A program made the position numbers and the translations under genes. A stretch of 64,000 bases of DNA from JACMRI01 sp043778625 (GTDB lineage: Bacteria > Bacteroidota > Bacteroidia > UBA4408), in contig JAYWFU010000031.1 in NCBI GenBank assembly GCA_043778625.1, positions 28,076 through 92,075 on the forward strand. The letters run 5' to 3'. Below are positions 42,711 through 53,600 of this stretch, piece after piece; the first letter of the stretch is position 1; every line of letters starts with the position of its first letter. The notes below the pieces were generated by a model. The model saw only the letters and a list, made by a program, of their open reading frames with translations, was not told where the DNA came from and did not search any database.

Positions 42711-44252
42711 ATGCTCGTAAAAACCTTTGGAAGTGCCGTATATGGTATTAATGCAACTAGTATAACCGTGGAGGTAAGCACTGATGTAGGGTTTAAATTT
42801 TACCACGTGGGCCTACCCGATAATGCCGTAAAAGAAAGCCAACAACGCATTGAAACCGCTCTTAAACAAAGTGGCTACAAAATGCCAGGCAAAAAAATAG
42901 TAATAAACATGGCTCCCGCCGATATTAAAAAAGAAGGCAGCGCCTACGACCTTACCATAGCCATAGGCATACTAGCTTCCAGCGACCAAATACTACCCAC
43001 ACGCCCCCTGCACGATTATGTAATAATGGGCGAACTATCGTTAGACGGTACCCTGCAAAATATTAGAGGCGCATTACCCATAGCTTTAGAAGCCAAAAAA
43101 CAAGGTTTCAAGGGCATAATACTACCTATGCACAACGTGCAGGAAGCCGCCATAGTAAACGACTTGGAGGTGTATGGTGCCAACACTATTGGCGAGGTAA
43201 TACAGTTTTTTGAGGGCAAGGATTCATTACAACAACACATTATTAACCATGCCGAAGTATTTAATAATCAGTTGCACCAGCTGGAGCACGATTTTTCGGA
43301 CGTAAAAGGGCAAGAAAACATTAAGCGTGCCTTGGAAATAGCCGCCGCAGGCGGCCACAACCTACTACTAATAGGGCCACCGGGTGCAGGCAAAACAATG
43401 CTTGCCAAACGCTTACCCACCATACTGCCCCCACTTACGCTGGACGAAGCCATTGAAAGCACCAAAATACACAGTGTAGCAGGGCGTTTGGGCAAGGATA
43501 CTCGCATTACATCGCTCCGCCCGTTTCGTGCACCACACCACACTATTAGCGATGTGGCATTGGTGGGTGGGGGTGTTAATCCGCAACCTGGCGAAATATC
43601 ATTAGCGCACAACGGCGTACTATTCCTGGACGAATTACCTGAGTTTAAACGCACCGTATTAGAAGTAATGCGCCAACCGCTGGAGGAACGCTGTGTAACA
43701 ATATCGCGCGCACGGTTTAGTGTGGAGTTTCCAGCAAGTTTTATGTTGGTAGCCAGCATGAACCCCTGCCCTTGCGGATATTACAATCACCCCGAAAAAC
43801 AATGCGTATGCCCACCAGGCTCGGTTACTAAGTATTTGAACAAAATATCGGGCCCATTGTTAGACCGTATCGACATACATGTAGAGGTTACTCCTGTACC
43901 GTTTAACGATTTAACACGGGAGATGCCGTCGGAAAAAAGTACTGTTATCCGTGATAGAGTAATAGCCGCTAGAGAGCTACAACACGCACGCTATGCTAAA
44001 ATTAAGGGCTTGTATTGCAACGCTATGTTAAGCAGCAAGCAACAGCGCACGTATTGTGTTATTAACGAAGGTAGTACACAACTACTTAAAACCGCTGTGC
44101 AACGCATAGGGCTTAGCGCACGTGCCTACGACCGAATACTAAAGGTAGCACGCACCATAGCCGACCTTGAGGCAAGCCCCAATATTGAAATACAACATTT
44201 GGCCGAAGCCATACAATACCGCAGCTTGGATACTGATGCGTGGAATAAATAG
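42711..44252 (+). CDS. comM: YifB/ComM family Mg-chelatase-like AAA+ ATPase
   Basis: The 513-aa protein has the ComM N-terminal lon-like domain (MLVKTFGSAVYGINATSITVEVS), the Walker A GPPGAGKTMLAKRLP near residue 220 and the arginine finger loop. It also has the FRAPHHTISDVALVGGG block, the zinc-like CPCGYYNHPEKQCVCPPG and the C-terminal GLSARAYDRILKVARTIADLE. ComM is a helicase that helps branch migration in natural transformation. The stop codon is TAG. It shares no operon with the surface-sugar cluster, which is convergent. Confidence 0.93.
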   Translation: MLVKTFGSAVYGINATSITVEVSTDVGFKFYHVGLPDNAVKESQQRIETALKQSGYKMPGKKIVINMAPADIKKEGSAYDLTIAIGILASSDQILPTRPLHDYVIMGELSLDGTLQNIRGALPIALEAKKQGFKGIILPMHNVQEAAIVNDLEVYGANTIGEVIQFFEGKDSLQQHIINHAEVFNNQLHQLEHDFSDVKGQENIKRALEIAAAGGHNLLLIGPPGAGKTMLAKRLPTILPPLTLDEAIESTKIHSVAGRLGKDTRITSLRPFRAPHHTISDVALVGGGVNPQPGEISLAHNGVLFLDELPEFKRTVLEVMRQPLEERCVTISRARFSVEFPASFMLVASMNPCPCGYYNHPEKQCVCPPGSVTKYLNKISGPLLDRIDIHVEVTPVPFNDLTREMPSEKSTVIRDRVIAARELQHARYAKIKGLYCNAMLSSKQQRTYCVINEGSTQLLKTAVQRIGLSARAYDRILKVARTIADLEASPNIEIQHLAEAIQYRSLDTDAWNK

Positions 44253-44304
44253 TCTTAAAATAAAAATAGTGTAATGCAATTAACTACCAAAGCTTAACAC
44301 AGTG

Positions 44305-44338
44305 TTCAGGTAAGGTAATATAAATTATTTTACCTGAA
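44305..44338. terminator. Inverted repeat between convergent comM and the SpsF-like gene
   Basis: TTCAGGTAA (44305-44313) faces TTACCTGAA (44330-44338). The AT-rich stem could end transcription from both directions in the 103-base gap. The loop is 16 bases. Confidence 0.4.
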
Positions 44339-44355
44339 TTCACTTACGGTATTCA

Positions 44356-45093
44356 TTACAGTTTTTTTTGTTCAATGTGTTCGTTAATAGCCACTAGATT
44401 AGGGTGTGTAACTAATAGTTGTTCTATTTCAGTATAGGTTAATTTATCAGCTCCATAATTTTGTATTAGTTCCTGTATTAATTCAAAGTCTTCGGCGGTA
44501 TCTACCGTTATACGCAAATGGCTGTTGTTAGTGGCTTGCGTAATGTGGTGTAGTTGTACTTGGCCTGATTTGTTTTGCCAAATATAAGGGGTTACGTGTT
44601 CCAAATCAGCCATTTCGGTGGCATTGTTATACGCCTCTTTTAATAATTGAAACGAAAATAGTTCAAAATCGAAACCACGTGCATAGGTGCGCTCCACGCC
44701 GTTACCCATGTATAGGTTAGGGTTGTTGAGTTGCAGGTAATGCGCAATGCTTTGTTGTATTAAATTACCGTCAATTAGTGGGCAGTCCGACGTTACTCGT
44801 ACTATAATATCGTAATTAAATTTTAGTGCCGTTTCGTAAAATCTACTTAATACATTATGTTCGCTACCTCTATAATAATTAATATTATTATCTAGTGCAT
44901 ATTGGCACACGCAATCATCGGTAGCGTTAATGGTGGTAGCTATTACAATAGAAGCTCCTGTGTGTTGTAAGCGTTCAATATGGTACTGTAATAGTGTTTT
45001 GTTATTTACCGTTTTCAATATCTTACCCAGCAAGCGCGTACTCGTCATGCGTGCTTGTGTAATAATGCCAACTTTAGGAGTGTGCGGAAACAT
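44356..45093 (-). CDS. SpsF-like cytidylyltransferase-family protein
   Basis: The 245-aa protein is a nucleotidyltransferase fold with VGIITQARMTSTRLLGKIL (residues 8-26), the CMP-sugar synthetase-like N-terminal loop found in SpsF/NeuA-like proteins. It continues with VRVTSDCPLIDG and LRITVDTAEDFELI. SpsF proteins occur in spore-coat and surface-sugar clusters, where they may activate the sugar. Here the gene is last in a cluster with pseC and pseB, so it may serve as the CMP-transferase for a pseudaminic-type acid. It follows the methyltransferase by three bases. Confidence 0.78.
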   Translation of the reverse strand: MFPHTPKVGIITQARMTSTRLLGKILKTVNNKTLLQYHIERLQHTGASIVIATTINATDDCVCQYALDNNINYYRGSEHNVLSRFYETALKFNYDIIVRVTSDCPLIDGNLIQQSIAHYLQLNNPNLYMGNGVERTYARGFDFELFSFQLLKEAYNNATEMADLEHVTPYIWQNKSGQVQLHHITQATNNSHLRITVDTAEDFELIQELIQNYGADKLTYTEIEQLLVTHPNLVAINEHIEQKKL

Positions 45094-45096
45094 TGT

Positions 45097-45900
45097 TTAT
45101 TGTTTAAATTTCCAAACTATTAAGTTAGTAGTGTTTAAGGGTACTAAGCCTAATATATCCGTTTTTAACTCCACTATTTCTACATCGTTACGTTGTTGTA
45201 ATACATACAATAGGTTACGGTTATAATCGTTAAGTTCCATGTATTTATTACGCATTAATCCTAGCAGGCTTGTCCGCTCGTTTATAACGGTGGGTTCAAA
45301 ATGCACTACATAGTTTATCTTGTGTTTTTGCTGTGCAAGATTTTCTATAATTATGGTAGCATCAGGTATTTGCTCAATACTATGCGTGGTAAATATAGTA
45401 GTATTAGGTTTTATAAAATCGTAATCAGCATCGGTGTAGTAGTTAAACTCACGTACATCATACCCTAGTTTTTGCCCTAAGGTTACTGCATTTTTAGAGT
45501 ACTCGCCTCCGTAAGCATTAGCACCCAAGTACGATAAGTTGTAACCATAGCCACAACCTAATTCACAAATATGCTCCGAAGTATAGTTGCTTATTTTTTC
45601 TTTTATAATATCGTAAAACTCCTTGCGAGCCTCAGCTACCGTGGCCGTAAACACATCGTCGCCTTTAGATATTGTTATTTGGCCAGTTATAGGGTGTAAG
45701 CCCGCTTGCTCAAATTCCAATGCTTTATACTCCTCCATCGTAGCTAAATCTACCTGTAATAGTTTAGCATATTTATCTAAATTATATTCGTTTTCTATTT
45801 GTTGTACGTCACGTGTTTTCTTAAAATCAACCATACCTAATAAGCGTTTTGCCCACGGGTTGCTAGTGTTAAGGTATTCGTTTATGGATATTTGTTGCAT
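45097..45900 (-). CDS. Class I methyltransferase of the surface-sugar cluster
   Basis: The 267-aa protein has a Rossmann motif I EHICELGCGYGYNLSYL (about residues 105-120) and an acidic strand, typical for SAM-dependent methyltransferases. The N-terminal hundred residues are unique (NPWAKRLLGMVDFKKTRD). No substrate motif can be read. In this position it probably methylates a sugar or sugar-linked intermediate. It starts six bases after the TIGR03587-like methylase ends. Confidence 0.75.
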   Translation of the reverse strand: MQQISINEYLNTSNPWAKRLLGMVDFKKTRDVQQIENEYNLDKYAKLLQVDLATMEEYKALEFEQAGLHPITGQITISKGDDVFTATVAEARKEFYDIIKEKISNYTSEHICELGCGYGYNLSYLGANAYGGEYSKNAVTLGQKLGYDVREFNYYTDADYDFIKPNTTIFTTHSIEQIPDATIIIENLAQQKHKINYVVHFEPTVINERTSLLGLMRNKYMELNDYNRNLLYVLQQRNDVEIVELKTDILGLVPLNTTNLIVWKFKQ

Positions 45901-45906
45901 AGTGTA

Positions 45907-46548
45907 TTATTGTTTTTCTAGTAAATACATATAGTCCACATTACTAGGGTTTTCAACGTAAGGGTACATTTCTTTTTTTACCAATTTTAAATCAGGAAAT
46001 TGATTCATGAACAGTTGCGCATAATCAGCTTTCCATAAATAATTAGTATGCCCACGATAATTTATTTCGGTTACCGTATCCGCATAATATTCAAAACCCC
46101 AAATGTATTTATTGGTGCAGCGGTACATTTCGGCCATTATTTTAGGCAAATCGGTTGGCGAAATATGTATTAGCACACCATTGGTACACACAAGGTCAAA
46201 AAAATTATCCTTAAACGGTAAATCGAAACCTGAGCCTGTAATTATGTTAATGTTTTTAGTGAGTTTTTTTGCTTCTTCTACCGCATACTGCTGTAACTCA
46301 ACACCATAAATATTCTCAAAACCCATACGTTGCAGGCCGTTGAGTTGTAAACCTAAGTTACAGCCTACCTCCAATAGTTTAGTAGCTTTAGGTAGCTGCC
46401 CCAAAAACTCTTGGTTCATTTCTATTTTGGTTTTACCCCAACATTGTTTGTAAAAAGCATCCCATTCTTCCATTGAATGTGGGTTGCGGTCGGTATATTC
46501 TTTACCAAAATCACCTTTCCAAAAATCTTGTTGCGCTGTTGTTTTCAT
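45907..46548 (-). CDS. Pseudaminic acid biosynthesis-associated methylase
   Basis: This 213-aa protein resembles the methylase group that accompanies pseudaminic acid genes. It has QDFWKGDFGKEYTDRNPHS at the start, then LLEVGCNLGLQLNGL (SAM motif I), TGSGFDLPFKDNFFDLVCTNGVLIHISP and a NPSNVDYMYLLEK end. Methylation probably modifies the sugar acid. It is in line with the same-strand genes of the cluster. Confidence 0.85.
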   Translation of the reverse strand: MKTTAQQDFWKGDFGKEYTDRNPHSMEEWDAFYKQCWGKTKIEMNQEFLGQLPKATKLLEVGCNLGLQLNGLQRMGFENIYGVELQQYAVEEAKKLTKNINIITGSGFDLPFKDNFFDLVCTNGVLIHISPTDLPKIMAEMYRCTNKYIWGFEYYADTVTEINYRGHTNYLWKADYAQLFMNQFPDLKLVKKEMYPYVENPSNVDYMYLLEKQ

Positions 46549-46581
46549 TTATATGTAGTGTGTTATTAATTTATAAAATAG

Positions 46582-48159
46582 TTAAAATACGTGGTCGGCA
46601 GCTACTGCACCGTTGTTAAAAAAATCAAAATAATATCCGTTCAAAAACAGCGTATCGGCTTGCGCAGTAAGCCAACCACTTTTATTGTTAAAAAATGTTG
46701 CTAGCTCAGTATCCTCCGTTACGCTTATTGTTTTGGTTCCGTTAGGCGGTAGGCTAATTACACGTGTAAGTACAGCATCGTTATCCTCGCAATGAAAGTT
46801 AAGCGTAACATTGGCCGATTGTGCATAGTGCTTTAGCGAAGCTGAATTAGTAAGTACAATTTCTGAATTGCCCACGTTTACAAACGGCGCCCAGCGAAAA
46901 GTACTTGTTTTTTTTAACACATTAGGATTGCCCAATTGTGGCGCAAAACAAATATTACTTGGTAGCATTACTGCACTATTGTTAATACCAACATTTAAAC
47001 CAAACTTAACACGCGTGGGTATGCGTTGTTTGTTTTCCCAATTGCAAATTAAGTTTACTGCTTTAGCTTTAGCTACATCAATATTTTCGTCAATAGCTAT
47101 TTTTCCAAAATCAATTTGCTCGTATTTATTGTCGCTACTTTTAATAAGTACATAGTTGTTCAGTAGCTTTATTAATACGCCTTCAGCATCATAAAATGCT
47201 AATGACAATTGAAAATCTGATGGCGAAAATATAGGATAAATTGCTATACGTGTATAGTAATTATTAGTAATATATAGCGGAATGGCTACCGAGCTGTCGT
47301 TAAATAATTCATCTTTTCTGTTCCAAAAACTTTTTTCATCGTTTAGCTCCGAGCAATCGTAATAGGTATGTGTAATGCTTATTGTTTTGTTTTCGGTTTC
47401 GAAATTACCTACTGCAAAACGTGGAAATATTCCTTCTAAATTATGTCCTAGTTTTATTGACCCTGCTTCGTTACCCAACATCTCCACTAAATTAATATGG
47501 TCTTTCAGTTTTAAAAATACCGTTTGGTAAGGTTGTAGTGGCACTATGCTAAACTGCCCCTTAAACGATTGTTGCTGTGCGTTATCAATAATGTAGGTAA
47601 ATGTAGGATTACTATTAGGCAACGCTCCGTTGGTAAACGCTACAAACGGTGATAGCGTAGCACTACCGTAAATATCAAACCCTGACTCACGCACCTTGTA
47701 TTCTTGGTTAAGGGTAAGGTCTTCAATATCGTTGTAAATACGCCCTATGGAGTGTACTGCAGTGCTAAATTCATCGCCATAATACACTAGCACAAATGCA
47801 GAGTAAGGATACACTAAATCTTGTGTTGAAAATATTTCAAGCTCTAACGAACCTATAAAATCAGCGCCTATAACGTCAGTAAATTCATTTAATTGTATTG
47901 AAAATGCTTTGGCTGAATTTACCAATAAATACTTTCGTGCTAGTATTTGCCCAGTAGCTGCACGCAAGGTGTACAATAAGCCAATTTCTTTTATTTTACG
48001 CTTGAGTAACCAATAGCCCATAAAAATTATTTTGCTCGAATAATCTTTATTATGTAGCACAGGGAATATTGCCGACGAACGAAATATAGGTTTTTGTGTA
48101 AGCAAAACTTCTTCGCCTACACTTTTAACGGCTTGTAAATGGCTATATAACGAGCGCAT
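46582..48159 (-). CDS. Protein of unknown function in the surface-sugar cluster
   Basis: The 525-aa protein is soluble by sequence, with no signal peptide or membrane span. It appears beta-rich and contains several FAVGNFE, TFRWAPFVNVG, NVTLNFHCEDND and IVLTNSASLKH segments. No known domain is recognised. It lies between pseC (five bases downstream of the stop of that gene) and the pseudaminic methylase, so it is likely involved in making or attaching the surface sugar. Confidence 0.6.
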   Translation of the reverse strand: MRSLYSHLQAVKSVGEEVLLTQKPIFRSSAIFPVLHNKDYSSKIIFMGYWLLKRKIKEIGLLYTLRAATGQILARKYLLVNSAKAFSIQLNEFTDVIGADFIGSLELEIFSTQDLVYPYSAFVLVYYGDEFSTAVHSIGRIYNDIEDLTLNQEYKVRESGFDIYGSATLSPFVAFTNGALPNSNPTFTYIIDNAQQQSFKGQFSIVPLQPYQTVFLKLKDHINLVEMLGNEAGSIKLGHNLEGIFPRFAVGNFETENKTISITHTYYDCSELNDEKSFWNRKDELFNDSSVAIPLYITNNYYTRIAIYPIFSPSDFQLSLAFYDAEGVLIKLLNNYVLIKSSDNKYEQIDFGKIAIDENIDVAKAKAVNLICNWENKQRIPTRVKFGLNVGINNSAVMLPSNICFAPQLGNPNVLKKTSTFRWAPFVNVGNSEIVLTNSASLKHYAQSANVTLNFHCEDNDAVLTRVISLPPNGTKTISVTEDTELATFFNNKSGWLTAQADTLFLNGYYFDFFNNGAVAADHVF

Positions 48160-48164
48160 ACTTT

Positions 48165-49343
48165 TTATTTAAAATTTAAAATTGTTTCAATTACATAGTC
48201 TTGCTCTTCGTAGCTTAACGAATGATACATAGGTATGCTCAAGCAATTATCATAATATAATTCAGCATTGGGGTAGTCGCCTTTTTTGTGCCCAAAGGCT
48301 TGGTAATAAGGCATTAAATGCACTGGTACATAGTGTACTTGTGCAAATATATTATTCGTTTTTAAATAATTGTACAACCCTAAACGGTTAGTAGTTTGTA
48401 TCACATACAAATGATACGCATTACCCGCTGCTGCTAATGGAGTAGTAATAGGCGTGTTAGCAAAAGCTTTATCATAGCGTGCTGCTAAGGCTTTGCGGTG
48501 TAGTAAGTTTTCGGCAGCACGTTGTAATTGTGATGTACCCAACGCTGCCTGAAAATCAGTCAGGCGATAATTGTAACCTAAGGTTTGTATTTCGTAATAC
48601 CAACCACCTTGCGCTACATCGGTAGTTAAGTTGGTAAACTTGCTTGCATCTTTGGTTATACCGTGCGTACGAAGTATATTTATTTTATCGTACAGTACTT
48701 TATTGTTCGTAGTTATCATTCCGCCTTCGCCTGTGGCAATGTGCTTCACAGGATGAAACGAAAATATGGCTAAGTCGGCAAAGTTGCCATTCCCACAGTG
48801 TTGTTGTTTGTTATTAGTATCTACAAAATATCCACCTGGTGCATGGCAAGCATCTTCAATAATCCAGCAACCGTATTCGTTAGCTAGTTGTCTAAATACT
48901 TGTAAATCTACAGTGTTTCCTGCAAAATCTACAGGAATAATTCCGCTGTAATATCCTTTAGGTTTTGATTCTAAAAGGGCACGTACTTTATTAATATCTA
49001 ACAAAAATGTGGCGGGGTCAATATCAGCAAAGTGTACCTCGCCACCACAATAGCGCACACAATTGGCTGATGCTGCAAAGGTAATTGGGCTAGTTATTAC
49101 ACGTGTTGTAGTGTTTACTTCTAACGCCATTGCACATAAGTGTAAGGCAGCAGTACCGTTGGCTAAGGCTATTACATACTTAGCGCCCACGTAGTTGGCA
49201 AAAGCAGTTTCAAATTCGGCAACGCTTGGACCTTGTGTTAAGTAGTCTAATTTTAATACCTTAACTACTGCTTCAATATCAGCATCTGTAATCGTTTGAC
49301 GACCATAAGGAATTATGTTTGTAGGTAAAGTAGTTACGCTCAT
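48165..49343 (-). CDS. pseC: UDP-4-amino-4,6-dideoxy-N-acetyl-L-altrosamine transaminase
   Basis: This 392-aa DegT/DnrJ-type aminotransferase matches PseC: IPYGRQTITDADIEAVVKVLKLDYLTQGP at the start, then VIALANGTAALHLC, IIEDACHAPGG and FSFHPVKHIATGEGGM, in which the lysine holds PLP. It converts the keto sugar from PseB to an amino sugar in the pseudaminic acid pathway. It begins 25 bases after the amber-interrupted pseB ends. The later enzymes (pseH, pseG, pseI) are not in the window. Confidence 0.9.
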   Translation of the reverse strand: MSVTTLPTNIIPYGRQTITDADIEAVVKVLKLDYLTQGPSVAEFETAFANYVGAKYVIALANGTAALHLCAMALEVNTTTRVITSPITFAASANCVRYCGGEVHFADIDPATFLLDINKVRALLESKPKGYYSGIIPVDFAGNTVDLQVFRQLANEYGCWIIEDACHAPGGYFVDTNNKQQHCGNGNFADLAIFSFHPVKHIATGEGGMITTNNKVLYDKINILRTHGITKDASKFTNLTTDVAQGGWYYEIQTLGYNYRLTDFQAALGTSQLQRAAENLLHRKALAARYDKAFANTPITTPLAAAGNAYHLYVIQTTNRLGLYNYLKTNNIFAQVHYVPVHLMPYYQAFGHKKGDYPNAELYYDNCLSIPMYHSLSYEEQDYVIETILNFK

Positions 49344-49368
49344 TGTAATATTGTTTAAGATAAAGTAA

Positions 49369-50385
49369 TTATGCCGTAAACGAAGCGTCTACATGTTCTA
49401 CTATTAACTGACGCAATTCGTTAACGCCTACCCATTCAGTATTATCGCCTGAGTTGTACTGAAACCCTTGTGGCACAAGGCTTGCGTTAAAGTGTTTAAT
49501 ATAATCGGTTAAGTTAAACTTAGGTACTTGTGGTAATATTGCATAGTACTTACCTAAATCGTAAGTGGTAAACGAATCCGATGAGGTTATCATTTCTTCG
49601 TGCACTTTTTCGCCAGGGCGTATGCCTACAATTTGCTGTGTGCACGCAGGACCAACGGCTGTGGCCACATCAGTTATTTTGTACGAGGGTATTTTAGGTA
49701 CAAATATTTCGCCGCCCCAAGCGGTTTCCAGTGCGTGTAGCACCATGTCAACACCACCTTGTAAGGATATGTTAAAGCGTGTCATATTAGGGTCGGTTAT
49801 GGGCAATACACCTTCTTTTTTCTTTTTCATAAAAAACGGAATTACTGAGCCATTACTCCCCATTACGTTGCCATAGCGCACCACCGAAAATTTAATGTCG
49901 CGCTTGCCTTTTACGTTGTTAGCGGCTACAAATAGTTTGTCGGAACACAATTTAGTTGCTCCATATAAATTAATTGGCGCTGCTGCTTTGTCAGTAGATA
50001 ATGCTACTACTCCTTTAACTTTCGATTCTAATGCAGCATTAATTACATTTTCGGCACCAAGCACATTAGTTTTTACACACTACATTGGGTTGTACTCCGC
50101 TATTGGCACGTGTTTCACAGCCGCGGCATGTATTACGTAGTCAATGTCTTTAAATGCTTTTTTAAGTCGATCAAAATCTCTCACATCGCCAATAAAAAAC
50201 CGTATTGCAGGATATTTGCTCTGTGGATAATCTTGCGCCATCTCGAACTATTTTTGTTCGTCGCGCGAAAAAATTACTAAACGTCTTACGTCTGGAAATT
50301 TAGATAATATATTTTGTGTTAAATGTTTGCCCAAAGAACCTGTGCCTCCAGTTATTAAAATTGATTTTCCGTTTAAATCTAGCAT
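49369..50385 (-). pseudogene. pseB: UDP-GlcNAc 4,6-dehydratase (inverting), interrupted by two amber codons
   Basis: Reading from ATG at 50385, the frame gives 338 codons of an intact PseB-like NAD-dependent dehydratase: LITGGTGSLGKHL (residues 10-22), VIHAAAVKHVP, YNP and the C-terminal KVHEEMI and GVNELRQLI. Codons 46 (50250-50248) and 102 (50082-50080) are both TAG. The family has Gln and Glu there: SRDEQK-x-FEM and AEYNPM-x-CVKTNVLG. No frameshift exists. The first step of the pseudaminic pathway is thus blocked unless the ambers are read through. A shorter downstream start at 50064 would lack the NAD-binding domain. Confidence 0.88.
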
Positions 50386-50640
50386 TGTGTAAGGTAGCGT
50401 AATAAATATTATAATGTTCAAAGTTAGTAGAGTTTAACTAAAAAGCAAAGATTTAGCGGTATGTGTTTGTAATTGATTGTTAGCTGAGCTATTTCAGCTA
50501 AAATGCTATAATTATTTACAAGGAAATCATACCAATTAAAAAGAGGAATAATTGCATTCTTTAAAACGTATAACTTACTGTAATTAAGTTACTTTAGTCG
50601 TTAGTTATAAAAATGAATACTTTAGCAACAACACCGCCAC

Positions 50641-53600
50641 ATGAACAGATACATTACAGTACTAGCACTGCTATTAAGCACTGCTATAATTTCTTATGCA
50701 GGTATAACAATTATAAAAAAATATAAATTGGATAAGGATAAATTTACACTATTACCCACTTATGAGGGGAATTACAAAGCCATTGCAACCCTTGAAAATA
50801 AAGGACTGTACAAAGATGCGATGGACGCAAGCAACGAGGTGCTTAAAAAAGCATTGACCGAAAACAATCAACCCGAAATTGTAAAAGCTGTAGTGCATAA
50901 GGTTAGGTTTAGCCAACAGACGGACGAGCAATCACTCATTAAAGGCTTACACGAATTAAGCGATTTAGCCAATAAAACCAAAGCTCCCGCCAAACAAATT
51001 ATACACAGCATAATAGCCGATGGATATTGGAGTTACTATCAAAACAATAGGTACCAGTTTACTAACCGTACACAAACCGTTGATTTTAAAAACGATGATA
51101 TTGCCACGTGGGACTTAACCAAAATTATTACCGAAAGTGTGCACCATTATCAACTATCGTTGAGCGATGCTAAAACACTGCAAGCTACGCCTATTAACGA
51201 TTTTAAAATAGTAATAGACAAAGAAAAAGAATCCGAAAAATATCGCCCAACGGTATACGATTTATTAGCCTACCGTGCTATTGATTTTTATGATAACGGC
51301 GAAGCCCGTGTTATAAAACCATTGGAAACATTTAGCATAAATGCAGATGAATATTTAGCAGATGCTACTACGTTTTTAAACCAAAAAATTACGAGCACTG
51401 ACACTCTTAGTTTTGATTATCATCTAATACAAACACTACATAGTTTAATAGCGTTTCATACTGCTAAAAATAATGTTGTACCACTTATTGATGCTGACTT
51501 AAAACGTATTGCAACGGTATACAACAAAACTAATAATGCCAATAAAGACAGCCTTTATACTAAAGCATTGCAAAACATAGTAACCGCACATAGCAGTGAG
51601 CCATACGCACAAATGGCCAACTATAATTTAGCGCAATGGTACGTTAGTCACCACAACGATGCCCAAAATAAAACGTACAAAAAAACAGCGTATGACATGG
51701 CTACTAAAGCCATACAAAATAGCACTGATGAAAATATAAAAGCACAGTTTTACAATTTGCAGCGCACTATTGAAGGTGGTAACGTAAGTATTAATTTAGA
51801 AAATGTAAACTTATCCAACGCTCCGTTTATAGCTCAACTCAGTTATAGCAATACGCCTAAAGTATATTTTAGAGTAGTAAAACTAAACATGAAGCAATAT
51901 CGTGAGGCGTTAGAAAAAGAAAATATGTATAACGACCAAGGCGTGCAACAATACCCTAACGCAAGCAAAAAATATGTATACAGCCAAGCTACCGTAAACC
52001 AATGGAGCGAAGCTTTGCCTGACGATAAACTATTTTTAACCAATACTTTATTGTACAAAATGCCAGCTATTACTAACAATGGCTTGTATGCAATAATTAT
52101 AAGCAGTAACGAAAATACAATTGATTACAATAGCAACCTATGTAGTTACACGCTTACACAAATAACTAACTTGGGTATATTAAGCAACACTGATAATAAA
52201 GCACATGTAACATCAGGATTTATTGTAAACCGTAATACTAACGAAAGTATAGCCAATGCTAAGGTGGAATTAATAGAGGCACATAATGATTATAAAGGCC
52301 GTAATTATGTAACTACTTATCGTGTGGCATATAGCTCAACTACTAATAAAGACGGTGCTTTTGATGTTAAAAATATTGCAAATGGTATTAATTATACGTA
52401 TCACATAAAAACTAGCAACGACGAGTTTTATTCCGACTTAAATTTTTACATGTATGAAGTTAGTAATAATCAAGAGCGTGATTACACGCAATACACCACC
52501 TTGTTTTTTACGGATAGAGCCATATACCGCCCCACACAAACCATACATGCCAAAGGCTTAGTAACAGTAACGCACAACCACGATACCAAAATAGTATCTA
52601 ACCAAAAAGTAACCGTAACCCTATACGATGCTAACCACCAAAAAGTGCAAAGCCGTGAAGTTACTACTAACGAATTTGGCACCTATTATACCACATTTAC
52701 CGCCCCTAGCGGAGGTTTGTTAGGTGCTATGACTATACAGGATAACTACGGTAGCCATAGTATTAGAGTAGAAGAATACAAACGCCCGTTGTTTGAAATT
52801 ACTCCCAAATCATTAGCTGATAACTATAATTTAAACGATGAAGTAACGGTAGAAGGCATTGCCAAAGCTTTTAGTGGTGCACCAATTAATGGGGCTAAGG
52901 TGGCGTATCGTATTACACGCCAAACACGCACGCCTTACTGGTGGCGCTGTTACAACCCATGGTATGTGAATAGTGGTGTTACCGAAATGCTAAGTGGTAC
53001 ACAAACTACTAACGACACTGGTGGCTATACTATTAAATTTAAAGCCGTGGCTGATGCTAGTTTTAGCAAGGCTTCGGCGGCATCGTTCCAATACACTATT
53101 TATACTACCATAATCGATGTTAATGGCGAAACCCACACCGCGCAGCAAGCTGTAACTGTCGGATATGTGGGTGTGGGGTTAGGTATTGATCATCAAGACG
53201 AAGTATTAATTAAAACCAAAACAAGTACTGACACGCTACGTTTTATAATTAGTACTGATAACCTTAATGGACAGCATGTGCCAAGTAGTGTTAAATTAAA
53301 AATTACAAAACTAAAAGCACCCACACAGTTTTTTAGAAGTAGTGTATTGCACGAAAAATGCAATAAATACTTGTACTCCGCAACCCAATGGCAACAATGG
53401 TTTCCTGAAGATGAATACCGCAACGAAAATGATTACTTAACTTGGCAAGAGGCGGACGTAATTTATACCAACACTATTAACACTCTTGCGCTTAATCATA
53501 GTTTAAACCTGTCTTGCCACGAATGGTTAAATGGTAAATACAAAGTTGAAGCCATAACGCACGACAAAAAAAACAACGAAGTAAAAGAAGTTTCGTACTT

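Noticed and set aside
49369..50385. Reassignment of TAG as a sense codon
   Set aside because: Other genes in the window end with TAG as a real stop, such as comM (44252), the A2M-like gene (56829) and the HAD gene (30749), so a general recoding of TAG is unlikely.
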